This document shows positions 1-13,000 of a stretch of 64,000 bases of DNA, one piece after another. The DNA comes from Dermatophagoides farinae (Eukaryota; Arthropoda; Arachnida; Sarcoptiformes; Pyroglyphidae): positions 2,876,001 through 2,940,000 of the forward strand of contig NC_134686.1 of NCBI RefSeq assembly GCF_024713945.1, in the 5' to 3' direction. Made by a program: the position numbers and the translations under genes. The notes beneath the pieces are model-generated. The model did not search any database. It was not told where the DNA came from and saw only the letters and a program-made list of their open reading frames with translations. How positions within the stretch are numbered: the stretch's first letter is position 1; the number at the start of each line of letters is the position of its first letter.

Positions 1-348
1 CATACGTACACGTACAAGACAGCTAGCTAGCTAGTCATTTACTTGAATATAACGGTGTCATCATAATCACCATTCTTATTATCATCATAATGGCTATGTG
101 GTAACAGTGCATATATAAGCGCAGTGCAGTCATGTATTACAAGTTCAAACTAAATAATTAGGACTAAGAAGAAAATATTTTTCCTAACTTTCAAAATAAC
201 GGTGGTCTTCCTGCTGCTGCTCGATAAACTGAAAATTAGATCGGCTTACAAACAACAACAACAATGTGAAAGTGATTACATTCTGAGCACTAATTATTAG
301 TGGTTGAAGAATAGTTTTAAGTGAAATCGAAATCAAGATTAGTCTTAC
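1..348 (-). other. intron of the ADAM10-like gene, continuing off the left edge
   Basis: This stretch follows a consensus donor at 348-347 and holds no coding signal on the minus strand. A TATATAAG motif lies on the plus strand near 112-119, but no reading frame or initiator supports a nested gene. Confidence 0.6.
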
Positions 349-3300
349 CTATTATAGCTGATACGACCTTGTGCTTCGAATAATCTCCTGTAATTACTAT
401 AATCATGATTTCTATTGTTACCATTAATGTTGTTATTGGAAGCTCGTTTTGATCGTAATATTGGTCGATTCAGATCATCGGTTGAATTATTGATCATGGC
501 TGTTGTGGTTGATGAGTTATGATTCATTTCATAACCATCACCATCATCATCATCATCGGTGACTGCCGAATTGGCTATCGAATCCATCCATTCGCGAACT
601 TTTTCATTGGCACCACAACTACCGTCTATTTTTAAATGATAAAACAAATGTAATGAAATGATCTATTACTACGATTATTATTTACCGATAGGAGATCGTC
701 GATCATGGAATGGATCGTTCACATGTTTCGATGAATAAATGACTGAATGAAATGGCAGTGACGGTATTATGCTTGCTGTTGTCGAAGTGGACGTCGTCTT
801 ACTTAAACTGATGGCATTAACAATGTCATAATAATTATATTTGGATTTCAATGTTGAACCATCTAATAGATAGATATCGACCGGATTTGGTTGAAAATAT
901 TTATTGGCTCTTTCCACAAAGAACGTATCCTCATCAGGCACGGTTGAATGTATTTTGCCAATAAATATTCCATCACGTATAGAACCATATGCCATACTAT
1001 TTGGCTGATTATGAACATGTCCACTGACAATGTGATCAAGATTAACGGACAATGGTTGACCATCACCATCTTCAATAATCAGATCACGATGAAAGACTGA
1101 ATCAATGTCACGTTTAAGTCGGAGGGAAAGATTACGTCCATGTGAATGCAAATGTATCGTATACAATGGATTAGCATCCGGATGATTATTATTATCATCA
1201 TATAAATTGGCTGACCGTCTTGAACGATGCAATGCATTCACATATGGTCGAGGATCATAATCTAATGTTTCATAATGAATTATATGTTCATTCAATGGAT
1301 TCAATGTATGAGCTATTTGAGTAGAAAAATGAAAAAAATACAAAAATTCAATAATAATTAGCATTAATCATCAAAAACAAAACAAAACAAAAAAAAAACA
1401 AAAAAAAAACAAAAACGAAACTAGGACATATTCGACGACTATATATTGACAAAAAAAAATGACGATAAATATATACACCCACCCAATCAACAAAACTCTG
1501 AAAACCATGAATTGTTTATTTATCATCAATCACTTCCAGGCAAACAAACAAATAAAATTAAGGGAAACTAAAAAAAAAACAAAATGCATACATTTCAGCT
1601 TTAATTTGATAATTGGATTATTCGAATGAGGATATATGGAGAACAACAAAAAAAAACATAAATAAATAAATAAATCCATTGTTTAAATGTTATTGCAAAA
1701 TAGATCGATCAACCAGTTAGTTAGTCAGTCAATCAATCAATCAATCGATCGATCGGAAATCCAACAGGAAATAAGCCTCAATCATAGATCCCAGTATATA
1801 TGATAATTGGCAATGACGAAACATAAAACTATCTTGTTGTTTGTGAATAGACAAATAATATACACCTGAACATTATTCATTCATTAATTTATTATACAAT
1901 CATGTCAAGCTCTAAATTCATCATCATCATCATCATCATCATCCTAATGAAATGATGGCAAAAAAAAGGCCACTGTCGACCTACTGGACTAAAGAACTTG
2001 TCTGCTGCTACTGTGTTGAATTTGGCCTCGTTGAATAATTTATAACACACACACACACTCACAAAGCATATATTTCGAATATTATCATCACAAATTAATT
2101 AATCTCTTATCATCATTTCACTATCCTTGTCATTTAAAACATGTGGATCAAGGAATCTGAATGGAACAAGGATTGTTAACAAATGAATTTTTCTTCATCA
2201 TTCAAGGTTGAAGACGACCGTTGGTCTAAAAAGAAAAAATAAAATTTTTCTTTGATTCAAATGTGCTATATAAATGAATGCAATAAAAAAAAATAGACAC
2301 ACAAGGAAAAAACATGGAAACATTTCCACTATATTGTATTTCGTCAGAATTTGTCAATAAGATAAAAAAAAAACTGTGCGTTTCGAAATAACGGCTGCAA
2401 TCGCTTGAATATATTTTCCGTCTTGATTTTCATCATTTTCTGGTTCATAATGATGATGATCATTGTGAACCAGCGCAATCCTTGAATAATGAGTAATCAA
2501 CACATATTGAAAATGATGATGTGTGTTGTTTGTTGTGTGTTTTCAGATTGAAACTGAAAAAAAAAATTGTCATCTCATTTATGACTTTATTATTATTATT
2601 ATTATAGATAGACAACGGCTTTTCATTTTCATTTTTTGTTTTATTAGACAAAATTTTCAAATTATACACACTCAAAAAAAAAACAAATAAAATCATCATC
2701 ATTTCGATATGAAGACATTGGACAAGGGTTATAATCATAAACGTGTGATTGCATTTTCATTTTATTATCATTCATTTTAGAATTAATTGCAGAGACCTCG
2801 ATTAATATGCAATCAACATACAGGGTTCACCGTGCCATCATCATCATCATCACCAGTCTGATGGTTTGGTTGGCTAGGTGACTGATTCATAATTTTTTTT
2901 TTACTGCTATAGACACACATACACGAAATGGTATAACATTTAAAAAAAGGGAAGAAAATGAATCCAATTCTCTAGAATTTAGGAAATAAATTTTCATTGC
3001 CTTTGTGTGTGTAATAAGGACAAATTAATTCCTTGTTAAAATCATTAAAGGAAACAGGCACCGATTTCAATTATACTTTGTATTTCCATTCATTTTTCAT
3101 TTAATTTAAATTTTTTTGGTGAAAAATTTTTCTTTAAAAAAAAAAATTTTTCAAACAAAAGAAACAAAACTATGTGTTGTGCACCACAAATACAATGACT
3201 GTGATTTTTTTTTCTACTCAATAAATATAAATCAATGTATATATGTGGTGATCACATGTCTTGCAAGTTCAAAATGCCATTGACATTGATTCATTGATAA

Positions 3301-3801
3301 TCGGTTTTTCTTTCTTCTTTTGAACAACAACAACAACACAACAGAAAAAAAAGTTTGAGATCACATTTTTAACAATGCGTTCGAAAATCGACATGCTTAA
3401 TGGCTCAATAGAGTATCATTGACATTTTGTCGATTGGCAAAAAAATTTACTACACTAAACAACAAATAAATAATCATCATTTACATACCGAATGGCAAAG
3501 GACAAATAATGAATATTAGTATGGCCATCAATAATAATAAAAATAATGATGTTGATGTTGATGATGATCGTCGAATAGATGACCACCATTTATGATGATA
3601 ATTTGAATGAAAATGTTTTGCCGTTGATTTAAAACATTCATGATGATCAGGTAGTTGTATTGGTGTATTGTTGTCGATGATGATCAATGATGATGAATCG
3701 AATTCAAAATTCCATTTATTTAATTTGGCCAACATATGTTTTGACTTTAGATAGTTTCGTTTCAGTATTCTTCTATTTGTTGCTAGTGATGAATCCATCA
3801 T
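349..3801 (-). CDS. kuz: ADAM10/kuzbanian-type metalloprotease, N-terminal half only (partial at left edge)
   Basis: Three minus-strand coding exons chain in phase: 3489-3801, 686-1312 and 349-625. A good donor at 348-347 then leads into an intron that runs off the left edge. The first exon (about 105 residues) ends in a hydrophobic stretch that would act as signal peptide or signal anchor. The second carries the prodomain signature of ADAM10: NPLNEHIIHYETL near its start, then HLHSHGRNLSLRLKRD, the SGHVHNQ and GSIRDGIFIGKI segments, and LPFHSVIY. The third has GSCGAN followed by a basic LRSKR site that fits proprotein-convertase removal of the prodomain. The zinc-binding protease, disintegrin and membrane segments are not in the window. 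Known family role: membrane-anchored sheddase that cleaves Notch and other surface proteins. The start was put at the first ATG of a tandem ATG ATG; a 5' UTR exon further upstream is possible. About 405 residues are visible. Confidence 0.87.
1313..3488 (-). other. large intron of the ADAM10-like gene
   Basis: It is bounded by a GTATGT donor at 3488 and an AATAG acceptor at 1314-1313. It contains simple A-rich and ATC/GAT-triplet sequence with no conserved frame on either strand. Confidence 0.7.
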
Positions 3802-3843
3802 TGTGATGATGATGATATATCTCAATCGTCACCTATACCTGAA

Positions 3844-3846
<3 letters not shown>

Positions 3847-3881
<35 letters not shown>
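3847..3881. repeat. (GT)n microsatellite
   Basis: Uninterrupted GT dinucleotides upstream of the ADAM10-like start codon, probably in its 5' UTR or promoter. Confidence 0.95.
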
Positions 3882-3883
<2 letters not shown>

Positions 3884-3929
3884 GTGTTGTGTGTGTCTAT
3901 GTGATGATAATAATCTTGTTCGATGTGAT

Positions 3930-3937
3930 TATTTATA
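3930..3937 (-). promoter_or_regulatory. possible TATA box for the ADAM10-like gene
   Basis: TATAAATA reads on the minus strand about 130 bp upstream of the predicted start codon. No clear initiator is visible 30 bp downstream, so this is tentative. Confidence 0.2.
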
Positions 3938-5714
3938 TGTCACCTTCTTTCTCTTCTACATTGTTGGTTGATAATCATTATAAACAATGATGATGAATCA
4001 TGACAAAATGATTGAAATCTTTATCTTTATTGCAGTATTCTCAAAATGATGAAAGCCATAACTGTTGAAAAAAAAGGAACAAAAAAAAGAGAACATTTTA
4101 CAATAATTATATCAACAACATTAACAACATACGTATCAATGATAATCACGATTGATTGATTGGCGATGAGTAAAAAAAAAACACCACAAGAATTATTTCA
4201 CAAAGAAATTGATGAAATTTACAAAAAGGCAATGGCAGAATGGGCAGTTTTATTTGGTGTAGAGAGGAGCAGAGCACACTGGTCGACTGGTTTTTTTTTC
4301 GTTTCTGTTGGCCAACCAAGATATCCAATGCGATGATGATGATTCATACAGATTAAAAAAAAAAAAACTAGAACACGACGTTTATCATCAGGATGGCTAG
4401 AATCATATCATCATCATCATTATTATTATTATTGCCTGAAATGAGAGTTAAAATATATCATCAATACGAATCACACACACACAGAAAAAAAACAGAGACA
4501 TTCGAAAAAAAAATTTTTTTTTTTTTTTTTGACAGCAGTTTAATATAACAGAAACAAAGCCATCAAACAAATAAAAAACAAGAGTTTAAATACCTGTATA
4601 TATCCAAAACAACAGTGGGTTATTGGCCAAATTAATTTTTATCGATGGTGTTGATGTTTTTTTTCTTTTTTGGACGACGTATTGATGAGATAACAACCAC
4701 TACTATGACTACGGACAATTATATCGACGACAATGTCTGTTCTGTTTTGTAATTTATCATCAACCAAAATCAAACTAAAACGTTTGTTGCCATGTATTAC
4801 AACATGTAGCTTTTTGTATACGATTGATGATGATGATGATACAATTTACAGTTACATCATACAAAAGATGTATTAGGAACAACAAAGACAACAACTCAAC
4901 CAACCAACAAACAAGACAATCAAGATGATGATGGACATTCCTTTAAAAAAAAAACAAAACCATCTATTGCATGGGAACCAACATTATTGAAGAAAATAAA
5001 CCTGAAGATTGGATGGATAAAATCAAAACACTCAAATGCGCAAGACGGATAACCAAAAGATCTTCTTCTTCGTCTTAGCAGTTGTTGTCGTTGTTGTTGA
5101 TAAAGAATAAGATTTTCTTGTGGATGGATAAGATGGTAAATCGCATACAAAAAGCGAGCACATCCACACACGCACAAACACACGAAACACAACACAATCA
5201 CCAACAGCCACCACTAAATAACGATGAAAATGTTTTGATCACAATGATAATGATAGCTTTGATGTGTTTGTAGAAGAAGTGAATTTTAGTAATGGAAAAA
5301 AAAATTCTATAGACAAAATGTGTGCGTGTGTGTGTGTGCATGTATCGAAAAAGAAAAAGCAGACGTCGCGCCACAATCCTGGATATGTATTAGATGGAAA
5401 TTTTCAAAAAGAAAATGTTTATTATTTTTTTTTATAGAATAGAATCACATAAAAATGAAATCCAAAAAGAGTAAATAAATGATTTGAAAGAGAGAAAGAG
5501 AGAGGATAAAACACAAACAAAAGAGTCGAATACAACAAACAACAAGACAGTGACGAAAAGAGAATGAATTTCAATCAAATTGAGATTGTATACATGGATG
5601 GACGAATGAATAACAACACAGAAACAGACCACATTGTCAATGACCACGCCAACCATGCTAGACCTCATACAAATTTCTAGACCACTGCTTTGATTTGTTT
5701 TTCAGGATCATTAC

Positions 5715-5738
5715 AAAAAAAAAAAAAAAAAAAAAAAA
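5715..5738. repeat. poly-A tract
   Basis: An uninterrupted run of about 24 A in the spacer. No duplicated flank or element body is visible beside it that would mark a retroposed copy. Confidence 0.95.
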
Positions 5739-6009
5739 CAAAACAGGACAATGCTAGCTGCATTTGGTAGTAGTGGTCCATTATTCGATACATTTTCAAT
5801 TGTGTTTGTTTGTATCAAAAACACTTTTCGGAGGTCACCACCACCACCACCACCACCATCACCACACATACACATGAATGTGACACCCACCCACCCATTG
5901 ATTTGATAATGTTGCCCCTCCTTTAAATTGGTTTTTTAAATTTCAATTTAAAAAATCTGAATCATTGTAATTTACTTTCAATCATCATTAAGATTAACAT
6001 TATTCCTGG

Positions 6010-6050
<41 letters not shown>
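6010..6050. repeat. (CA)n microsatellite
   Basis: About 20 uninterrupted CA units in the spacer downstream of the DELE1-like gene. Confidence 0.95.
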
Positions 6051-6054
<4 letters not shown>

Positions 6055-6483
6055 TACATGATTATTATACTCAATATAATGATGATGATGATGATGACTG
6101 AGTTTCACGGTCGATGGATATTTTAATGGACAATTATATCATCATCATCATCATAGGAAAAAAAAACAGGTAGAACACCTCATTCTCAACGGTATTTTTC
6201 AAAGCCAAAGAAAAAAAACTGGTATTTATTTGCCAAGTCTATGATGATGATGATGATTATATAGTGGCAATTTAAATGAGTAATAATATATAAAAATAAC
6301 AAAACAAAGTTTGAGAAAAAAAAATTATAATAACAATAATAAAGAGCAACGACAAAGACTATCCCTTATTGAGAAATCATTATGATGATAATAATGACAA
6401 CATGGCGGGTGTGTTCGTATCATGATGATAATAATAAAAAATTGAAATCAAATGAAATGAAATGAAAGGTATTTTCGTATTGA

Positions 6484-8236
6484 TCAATTGATCGAAATCG
6501 ATTGATCTGGATAATGTACAAATTCGGGCAATGTCGTTGATCTTCGAATAATAATATTAGAAGCATTTGATCGAAATAATGATGATTCATCAGAATCAAA
6601 TCTATCATATGATGGTGATGACAATGATGGATTCGATTTACTTTTATTATTATTTATTAATCGTTGATTGTGTAGTTTTTCTTTTTCATCATCAAATCGT
6701 TGACAATAATCACGTGCTTGTTGAACGCCTTTACTAGATGCAATTCTTAATAATTTAAGGGCATGGTCTATGTTTGTTTTGATGCTACCCTTTCCATAAA
6801 GATAATATAATGCTATATTGTAGATGGCATTATAATGGCCTTTGCTTGCGGCCAATGTATAATAATGGAAGGCCATATCCATATCAGGTTTACCATCATC
6901 ATTCATTGCATACAATCCACTTTCATATGCAACACCCAAATTGAACAATGCAGCTGAATATCTTGTGTCACAGCTTAACCAACAGGACAATGCATCGTTT
7001 GGACGTTGTTTTTTCATTAATTGAATGCCAGACAAATTATTCAATATATCCGAATATTCAAGACAGGTTTGTCGAAACACTGATGCAATGAAATCACCAT
7101 TGTTATTAGAAGCAGTGGCGGTTGAATCGTCATCATAATCATCATCACTACTATGATGATCATCTTGATTGTATTCAGATACATCCACCGTTCCGGATGC
7201 TTTCTCACAATTCAAATAATTGTTCAATGACAAATCGGTATTCAAATGACCAGGATATTCATTTTTTTGTACAATGTTCGTTATACAGATATCGTCCTTG
7301 TCCTTTTCAATTGATTTCCTGTTTTCATTATTGTTATACAAAAACAATGAACAATTTGTTGTATGATAATTTTGTTCAGGTTGTAAACATAGGATTCGTT
7401 CAAGTTCTTCAATATTCCGCACTTTTTTATTTGTTTTGGTAACTCCCGATGCTACAAGTGAATCCGTTCGTCCGTGGACATCATCATCATTGATCTTGAT
7501 CGTTGAAGGTATCTGATCAACAATATTGGATGATAATGATGGCAAAAATGATGGCATCGCGAATATCTTGCTGAATATATAGTTACACCAACGATTTGAG
7601 CCACAATAAATGGTTTTCGTGCGACAAAAATCATTGAGTGGATAGCCATTTTCGACAAAGTTGGGCAATCGTTCGCGATTATCATTGCTGATATGCTCGA
7701 GCATACGATGGTCTCGACGATGCTGCGCAGGTGACCATTGATTTATACGTGAACGAATATCGAAACCAACGACCAAAGCAGTTCCCTACACAATCAAATA
7801 CAGAAATTCGTTATGAGAAAAAGTTCCTACTCATTTCATTTCAAAACTTACAATGAATCCAAATGTTTCTAATAATCGAATATTGAGCGAATCGAAATCA
7901 AATTGATGTTTTGTTTGATTTTCATCCGGACTTTCGATCAGACCCACGTTGATCGATTTTGATTTTAGTCAAATTTTCATGAAATCTAAAGAATGGACAT
8001 CGTTGATTAAGGACAAGTTTTTGCCAATGATTTTGATGAGGTCGATCGACAATCTGAATTTTTTGTGATTTATTTTTGGATTTTTCCTCATCATTTAAAC
8101 AATCATCATTTTCTTGTTGTTTTTCCTCATTCGATATGATTGAATTCCGTAAATAAGTGGGCCATGAGTTATTATCAAATCGAAATGGTGGCTTTGGCGA
8201 ATCAAATTTTGGAAGATGGCAACGAAAGAAAGGCAT
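6484..8236 (-). CDS. DELE1: Sel1-repeat mitochondrial stress-relay protein, DELE1-like
   Basis: Three exons chain in phase: 7948-8236, a 17-nt microexon 7852-7868, and 6484-7785, giving 535 residues (human DELE1 has 515). The microexon and the next exon together build a hydrophobic segment, TFGFIGTALVVGFD, which matches the single hydrophobic helix expected at this place in DELE1. After a long low-complexity acidic stretch come tandem Sel1-like TPR repeats: ALFNLGVAYESG, AFHYYTLAASKGHYNAIYNI, and ALKLLRIASSKGVQQA. In mammals DELE1 relays mitochondrial stress to the kinase HRI and the integrated stress response. That role is inferred from family resemblance only. The first exon is poorly conserved and the microexon rests on splice consensus plus frame, so the N-terminus is the weak part. 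Another Sel1-repeat protein cannot be excluded. Confidence 0.62.
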
Positions 8237-10027
8237 TATTGGATAAAAAAGAGGGATTCACGAAAATTTAAAATATCATTAACACCAATATTCAAAGTGG
8301 AAAAGATTATGGAAAAAAATATAAGAAGAATGAATGATTATTCAAGTTGGGATTCACCAACATAAAAATCCCAAGAAAAACATTGTTGATCAAAGTTCAC
8401 GATAGTGACATTCGTATATGATAATCGTGACAATAATTTCGATATCAAATGTTCGTGTTATTCAAGGGACAAATGTTACATTAGGAAAATTTGATTCTCA
8501 ACAATAGATGGCAGAATGATTGCTTTCAATCACTGAATTGAATCTCAATGTCAACAGATGGCAATCATGGTCAGTTTGAACTGCATTTTTAAATTATCTG
8601 TGGGTCATCGAATAGTGTTTGATGGTCATTCTGCAAAATATTTGGCCACACGCAAAAAAAATTATACATGTTAATAAGGACCCAGAAAATAAACAAACAA
8701 AAAAAATCAAATCAAATAATTTTATTATATTACACAGACATAACCAGACACGATGTCTTTAGCTTTGTTCTTTGACCGCCATAAATTTACTGTTTTTTTT
8801 ATGGCCATTTATGAAATTCAAACTGTGATGATAATCTGGCCATATATGTCCATATAGGCAGCGCCACTTTGACCACGATTCTTGTATACCTATTGTGATT
8901 GAATGAAAAAAAAAATTCTTTAACAAAAAAAACACTGACTGTTTTCGCCGAACGCCAATCATAAAGTTGTCCGAATCGACTAACCAAAAAAAAAACCGAC
9001 AGTCTCTCGGTAAGTGCAAAATGAAAATCCACGAATAAACATATAATTTTCATTTTCATTTTCATTTTTGCCGACAAACACATGATGATGATGATGATGA
9101 TGATGAATCGATTCTCAACCCAATCAATCGAAAATATGGATTGAGAGGCAAAAATTTTAAATTGACTTGCAATTTTTTTTTGTTGCCACGATAATTAGCT
9201 TTTAATAATAATGAGAATGATGATGATGATGATTATAAATTATTGCAAATGAATTGATGGCTAAAAATATCTGCAATACAAACACAGAGAGAGAGAGAGA
9301 AAGAATTTCGATTCCAATGTCGATGGTATTTCGATGAATTTCAAAAACAAATTCATCGTTCGTTTTTTTGTTTGTGTAAACATTGAGATTTATAATCACA
9401 TTTTAACCAATCGAATCATTTTTCATCTCATTCACTCATATCTCAATCATCATTGCCATGATGGTTAGTTTTTTTTTCATACATCAAATCAAACTCGTAA
9501 AGAATAAACGAATATGAACATTGTTTTTAATTCATTCTCCATGGACAGTTAGAGATTGATTTGAACTATAATATATAAAAATTTTTTGGGTGGACAAAAA
9601 TCATTTAAAAATTTCTTCTTATATGAATGATGATAAGGATAAATATACAGTGGTGGTGGTGGGCGGTGGGTGGTGATGGGAAGAAAAAATCCGATGGTCA
9701 CATGATCATGATGATGAAATGGATTTATGTTACAAGAAATTAATTTTGCTTTGAAAAAAATATGTGCCCTGTGTGTGTGTGTGTGTGTATGGTATAAAAA
9801 TGTTTGTTGTTGTTGTTACTAAATGATGATGTAAATAAATGAATAATAATAACTTAATAGAGTTCCAATCAATCAATTTGTCACTTTCGTTTCAGAAAAA
9901 AAGCATTCTATTTGGGTAATGGGACTAGCTCTATAGCCACAAAACACTTAGGACACACATATATACTGTTCGGCTAGGTTATGTTAGGTCCCTGATGATG
10001 AAAAAAAATATATAAATCTTTTTTTCT
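8237..10027. other. spacer between the DELE1-like and daughterless genes
   Basis: Nothing coding is recognised. The right part should include the 3' UTR of daughterless. Near 8505-8512 and 8555-8562 are two same-orientation TAGATGGC/CAGATGGC motifs 50 bp apart, upstream of the DELE1-like start. The rest is A/T runs and GAT triplets. Confidence 0.55.
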
Positions 10028-13000
10028 TTAAAGCATATTCGAACTTGTTACAATCGACATGGATGCTCCAGCATTCATTAAATGATGTGAATGAGACACG
10101 TTTGATGGACCTGCCGATACAGTTGATTGATTCGATGATTGTTGTGGTGTGATATGTTGTTGTTGAATTACATTTGTTACCGGATTATTCGATCCTGGAC
10201 CGCCACCAGTCATCATTGGAGGTGATAACGTGGTTGCCATCTGTGGAGGTTGTCCTTGCGTGTTGGACATGTATTTGGCATGAACAGTTTCTTCGGATTT
10301 TTCTTCTTCTCTTCGTTTTAGACAGGCAGTTTTTGGATTAAGATTTCGTTCTATAATTGATATAAATACATTATTAACAAATGCCATATGAAAAACAAAA
10401 CAACCAACCTCTAACTTGTTGTTCCAAATTGGTAATAACATCGACAGCCTGATGAAGAATATTCAATTTGGTCTGTGCTTTGTCACATTTCAGATGCATA
10501 ACAACCATACGTCCAAGTTCTTTGAATGCTTCGTTTATGTCACGAACACGAATTCTGTAGTGAAAAACAAATGAAAACATCATAAGCATGTATTGAATAG
10601 ATTGTTTGCAAAAGAATGAAAACTTTTCGAAATAATCAGCTTGATATAGTGTATAAAAAAAATCCGCATAAATTTTAGATACGGGGCTCAGTCGGGGAAA
10701 GATTGTCATCATTTCCAAATAGACAAATTCAATGAATAAAAAACAAAATTGAAACAAACCTTTCACGAGCATTGTTTGCCTGTCTTCGTTCTCGTTCTCG
10801 TTCATGTTTAATTTCGGGTGGTTCATCTTCATCGGCCGAACTGACAAATGGAAGCATTCTATTGCAAAATTAAAAAAAAAAAATTTTTACATTTTCTTAG
10901 AAATAACAACGATAAAAAAAGACACATACTTTCGGCCTCTGGATCGTTTAGGCTTTGATGCAGCCGGTGATGATGATGATGAGCGTGAATTTTTATTCTT
11001 AACATTCTGAGAAGTGGATGTCGGTGCTGCATTGGATACCGTACCAGCAACAGCATTGTGTAATAAAGGTGATGTTACGGCCACAGGCTGCTGTTGAGGC
11101 AACGTGCTATTCGTCGCGGAAGTCGATTGTGGCACAATAGTACGCATGCTCGAAATCAGACCATTTGGACTTTGCTGTGGTGGTGAGGCAAAAAAAAAAT
11201 TCAAGGAGTTAAAATAGCCATCCAAATTTGAATTTGAAAATATTTTGAAACAAAAAAAAAAAAAATATAATTACCACATGTCCTTCTAATGTTGTCAGTT
11301 CAGTATTATTTGGAGGTGATAGAAAAGAATTTGGTCCTAACAATTGTTGACCTTCAGCATGATTACGAAGAATATCGATAGCATCATCCAAACGTTCGCC
11401 AACATTCACACCTCTTGTATGCTATTTATAACAAAGAAAAACAAAACAAAATTAAATTCATGCAAAACAATAAATCTCTTGATAAGAAACAAAACAAAAC
11501 AAAACAAACAAAAAAGAAACAAATCAAACTCTATAATGGGGAAGAAAATCATACCTCGCCAGAAATATTCGAATCATTCATAAGGTGCATAGTAGTATTG
11601 GTGGGGTCATCGAATTGATGATGATGATCATCAATAACGTTGGTGGCGTTTACGGTTTGCTGTGTATAAGCGTACCAACATCATGCAAAGAAACCAAAAA
11701 GAAAAAATAATCATGCATTGAACCAAAAAAACAAAAAAAAAAGAATCGGGATGCGATAAGCCAAGAGAAATTTCCACTTACCATTGTATGAAGATGAGTG
11801 ATTTCATTTGTATTGGAGGATTTAATATCAGTCGATTGAAATGATTGCTGCTGCTGTAATGGAGTAACAACAGTGGTAGGAGATCGTCGTGTCGGTGGCT
11901 GTGTTGATGTGGTTAATTGTGACCATTGTTGATTAGCTTGTTGTTGTTGTTGTTGTTCATTGTTATTGGTCATCGGATAAAGGCTTGTTATATCTGGTTT
12001 AATATCGATAGTCTGTATCGGTGATTGTATTGATGAAATTGTCGTTGTGGTTGGATAATCACCAGTGGTCATTTCATTTGGTCGATTTGTTGCGAATGTT
12101 GACATTGGTGGAAGACTTGAAAGGCTATTATTATTATTAGGACTGCTTGATACAGTATCATAAAGGGATGCGGTATTCGGTGGTTGCGGTACCAATTGAT
12201 CCATGGTTTGTGGGTGTGTATGGATATTGATACCATATTGTTGTTGTTGTGGTGGTGGTGGTGGTTGTGTGGCACCAACAATATGGGAACCATATTGTTG
12301 ACTGGCTGCTGTATTCCAATCATTCGATGCATCCAATTGATAATAATTATTGGATGATTCACCAAAAAGTGTTCCTATATTTTTTTCAAATTAAAACGAA
12401 AAAAATTAGACATTTTTATTCATACAAAGTTTAGGCATTACAGATAAAATAACAATAAAAAAGAAAGGGTGAACAACAAAAAAAAAAAAAAAAAAAAAAA
12501 TACAAGTGAATCGGCAAAGGAAAAGTTTTGAAATTATATTTCAAATGGTTTTCGGTTATCATGCTGGGAAATAAAATACACACAAAAATACTGATCAAAC
12601 AATTTCACATTTTCAATTTCTTTTTCAACTCTATCTTTCTACATTTCTGAAATCGAAATTCTTCAGGTGTTGTTCAGCTGGTGAAAGAAAATTGTCCAGA
12701 AAAAAAAGTAGCATCACAGCATGTCATCATCGGTCATCGCTAGACTGCTTGACGACGATGATGACGGCTTTTTTTTGTGCTTGCACTGACCAACCAAACA
12801 CTTTTTTTTTGTTACCCTCCACAGGTTATATATGTTTTATAGATTTTCGTTAGATTCCATGCCCATTAAAAAAAAGTAGAATTTCATGAAAAATGAAAAA
12901 GAAAAACATTAAGCTTTTTTTTTTGTTCACGGACAACAAATAACTCAACCAAATAGCCGATACAGGTAAGGGTAAAAATTCTATGATTAGCTAACCATAT

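Larger units (their letters stand above)
3802..6483. other. spacer between the ADAM10-like and DELE1-like genes
   Basis: No coding region is recognised. It holds a long GT run (3847-3881), a poly-A run (5715-5738), a CA run (6010-6050) and many GAT triplets. A minus-strand TATAAATA at 3930-3937 could be the core promoter of the ADAM10-like gene. Short open frames here are low-complexity. Confidence 0.6.

Noticed and set aside
5715-5738. Poly-A tract considered as the tail of a retroposed SINE or LINE
   Set aside because: No element body, Pol III boxes or flanking target duplication was visible.
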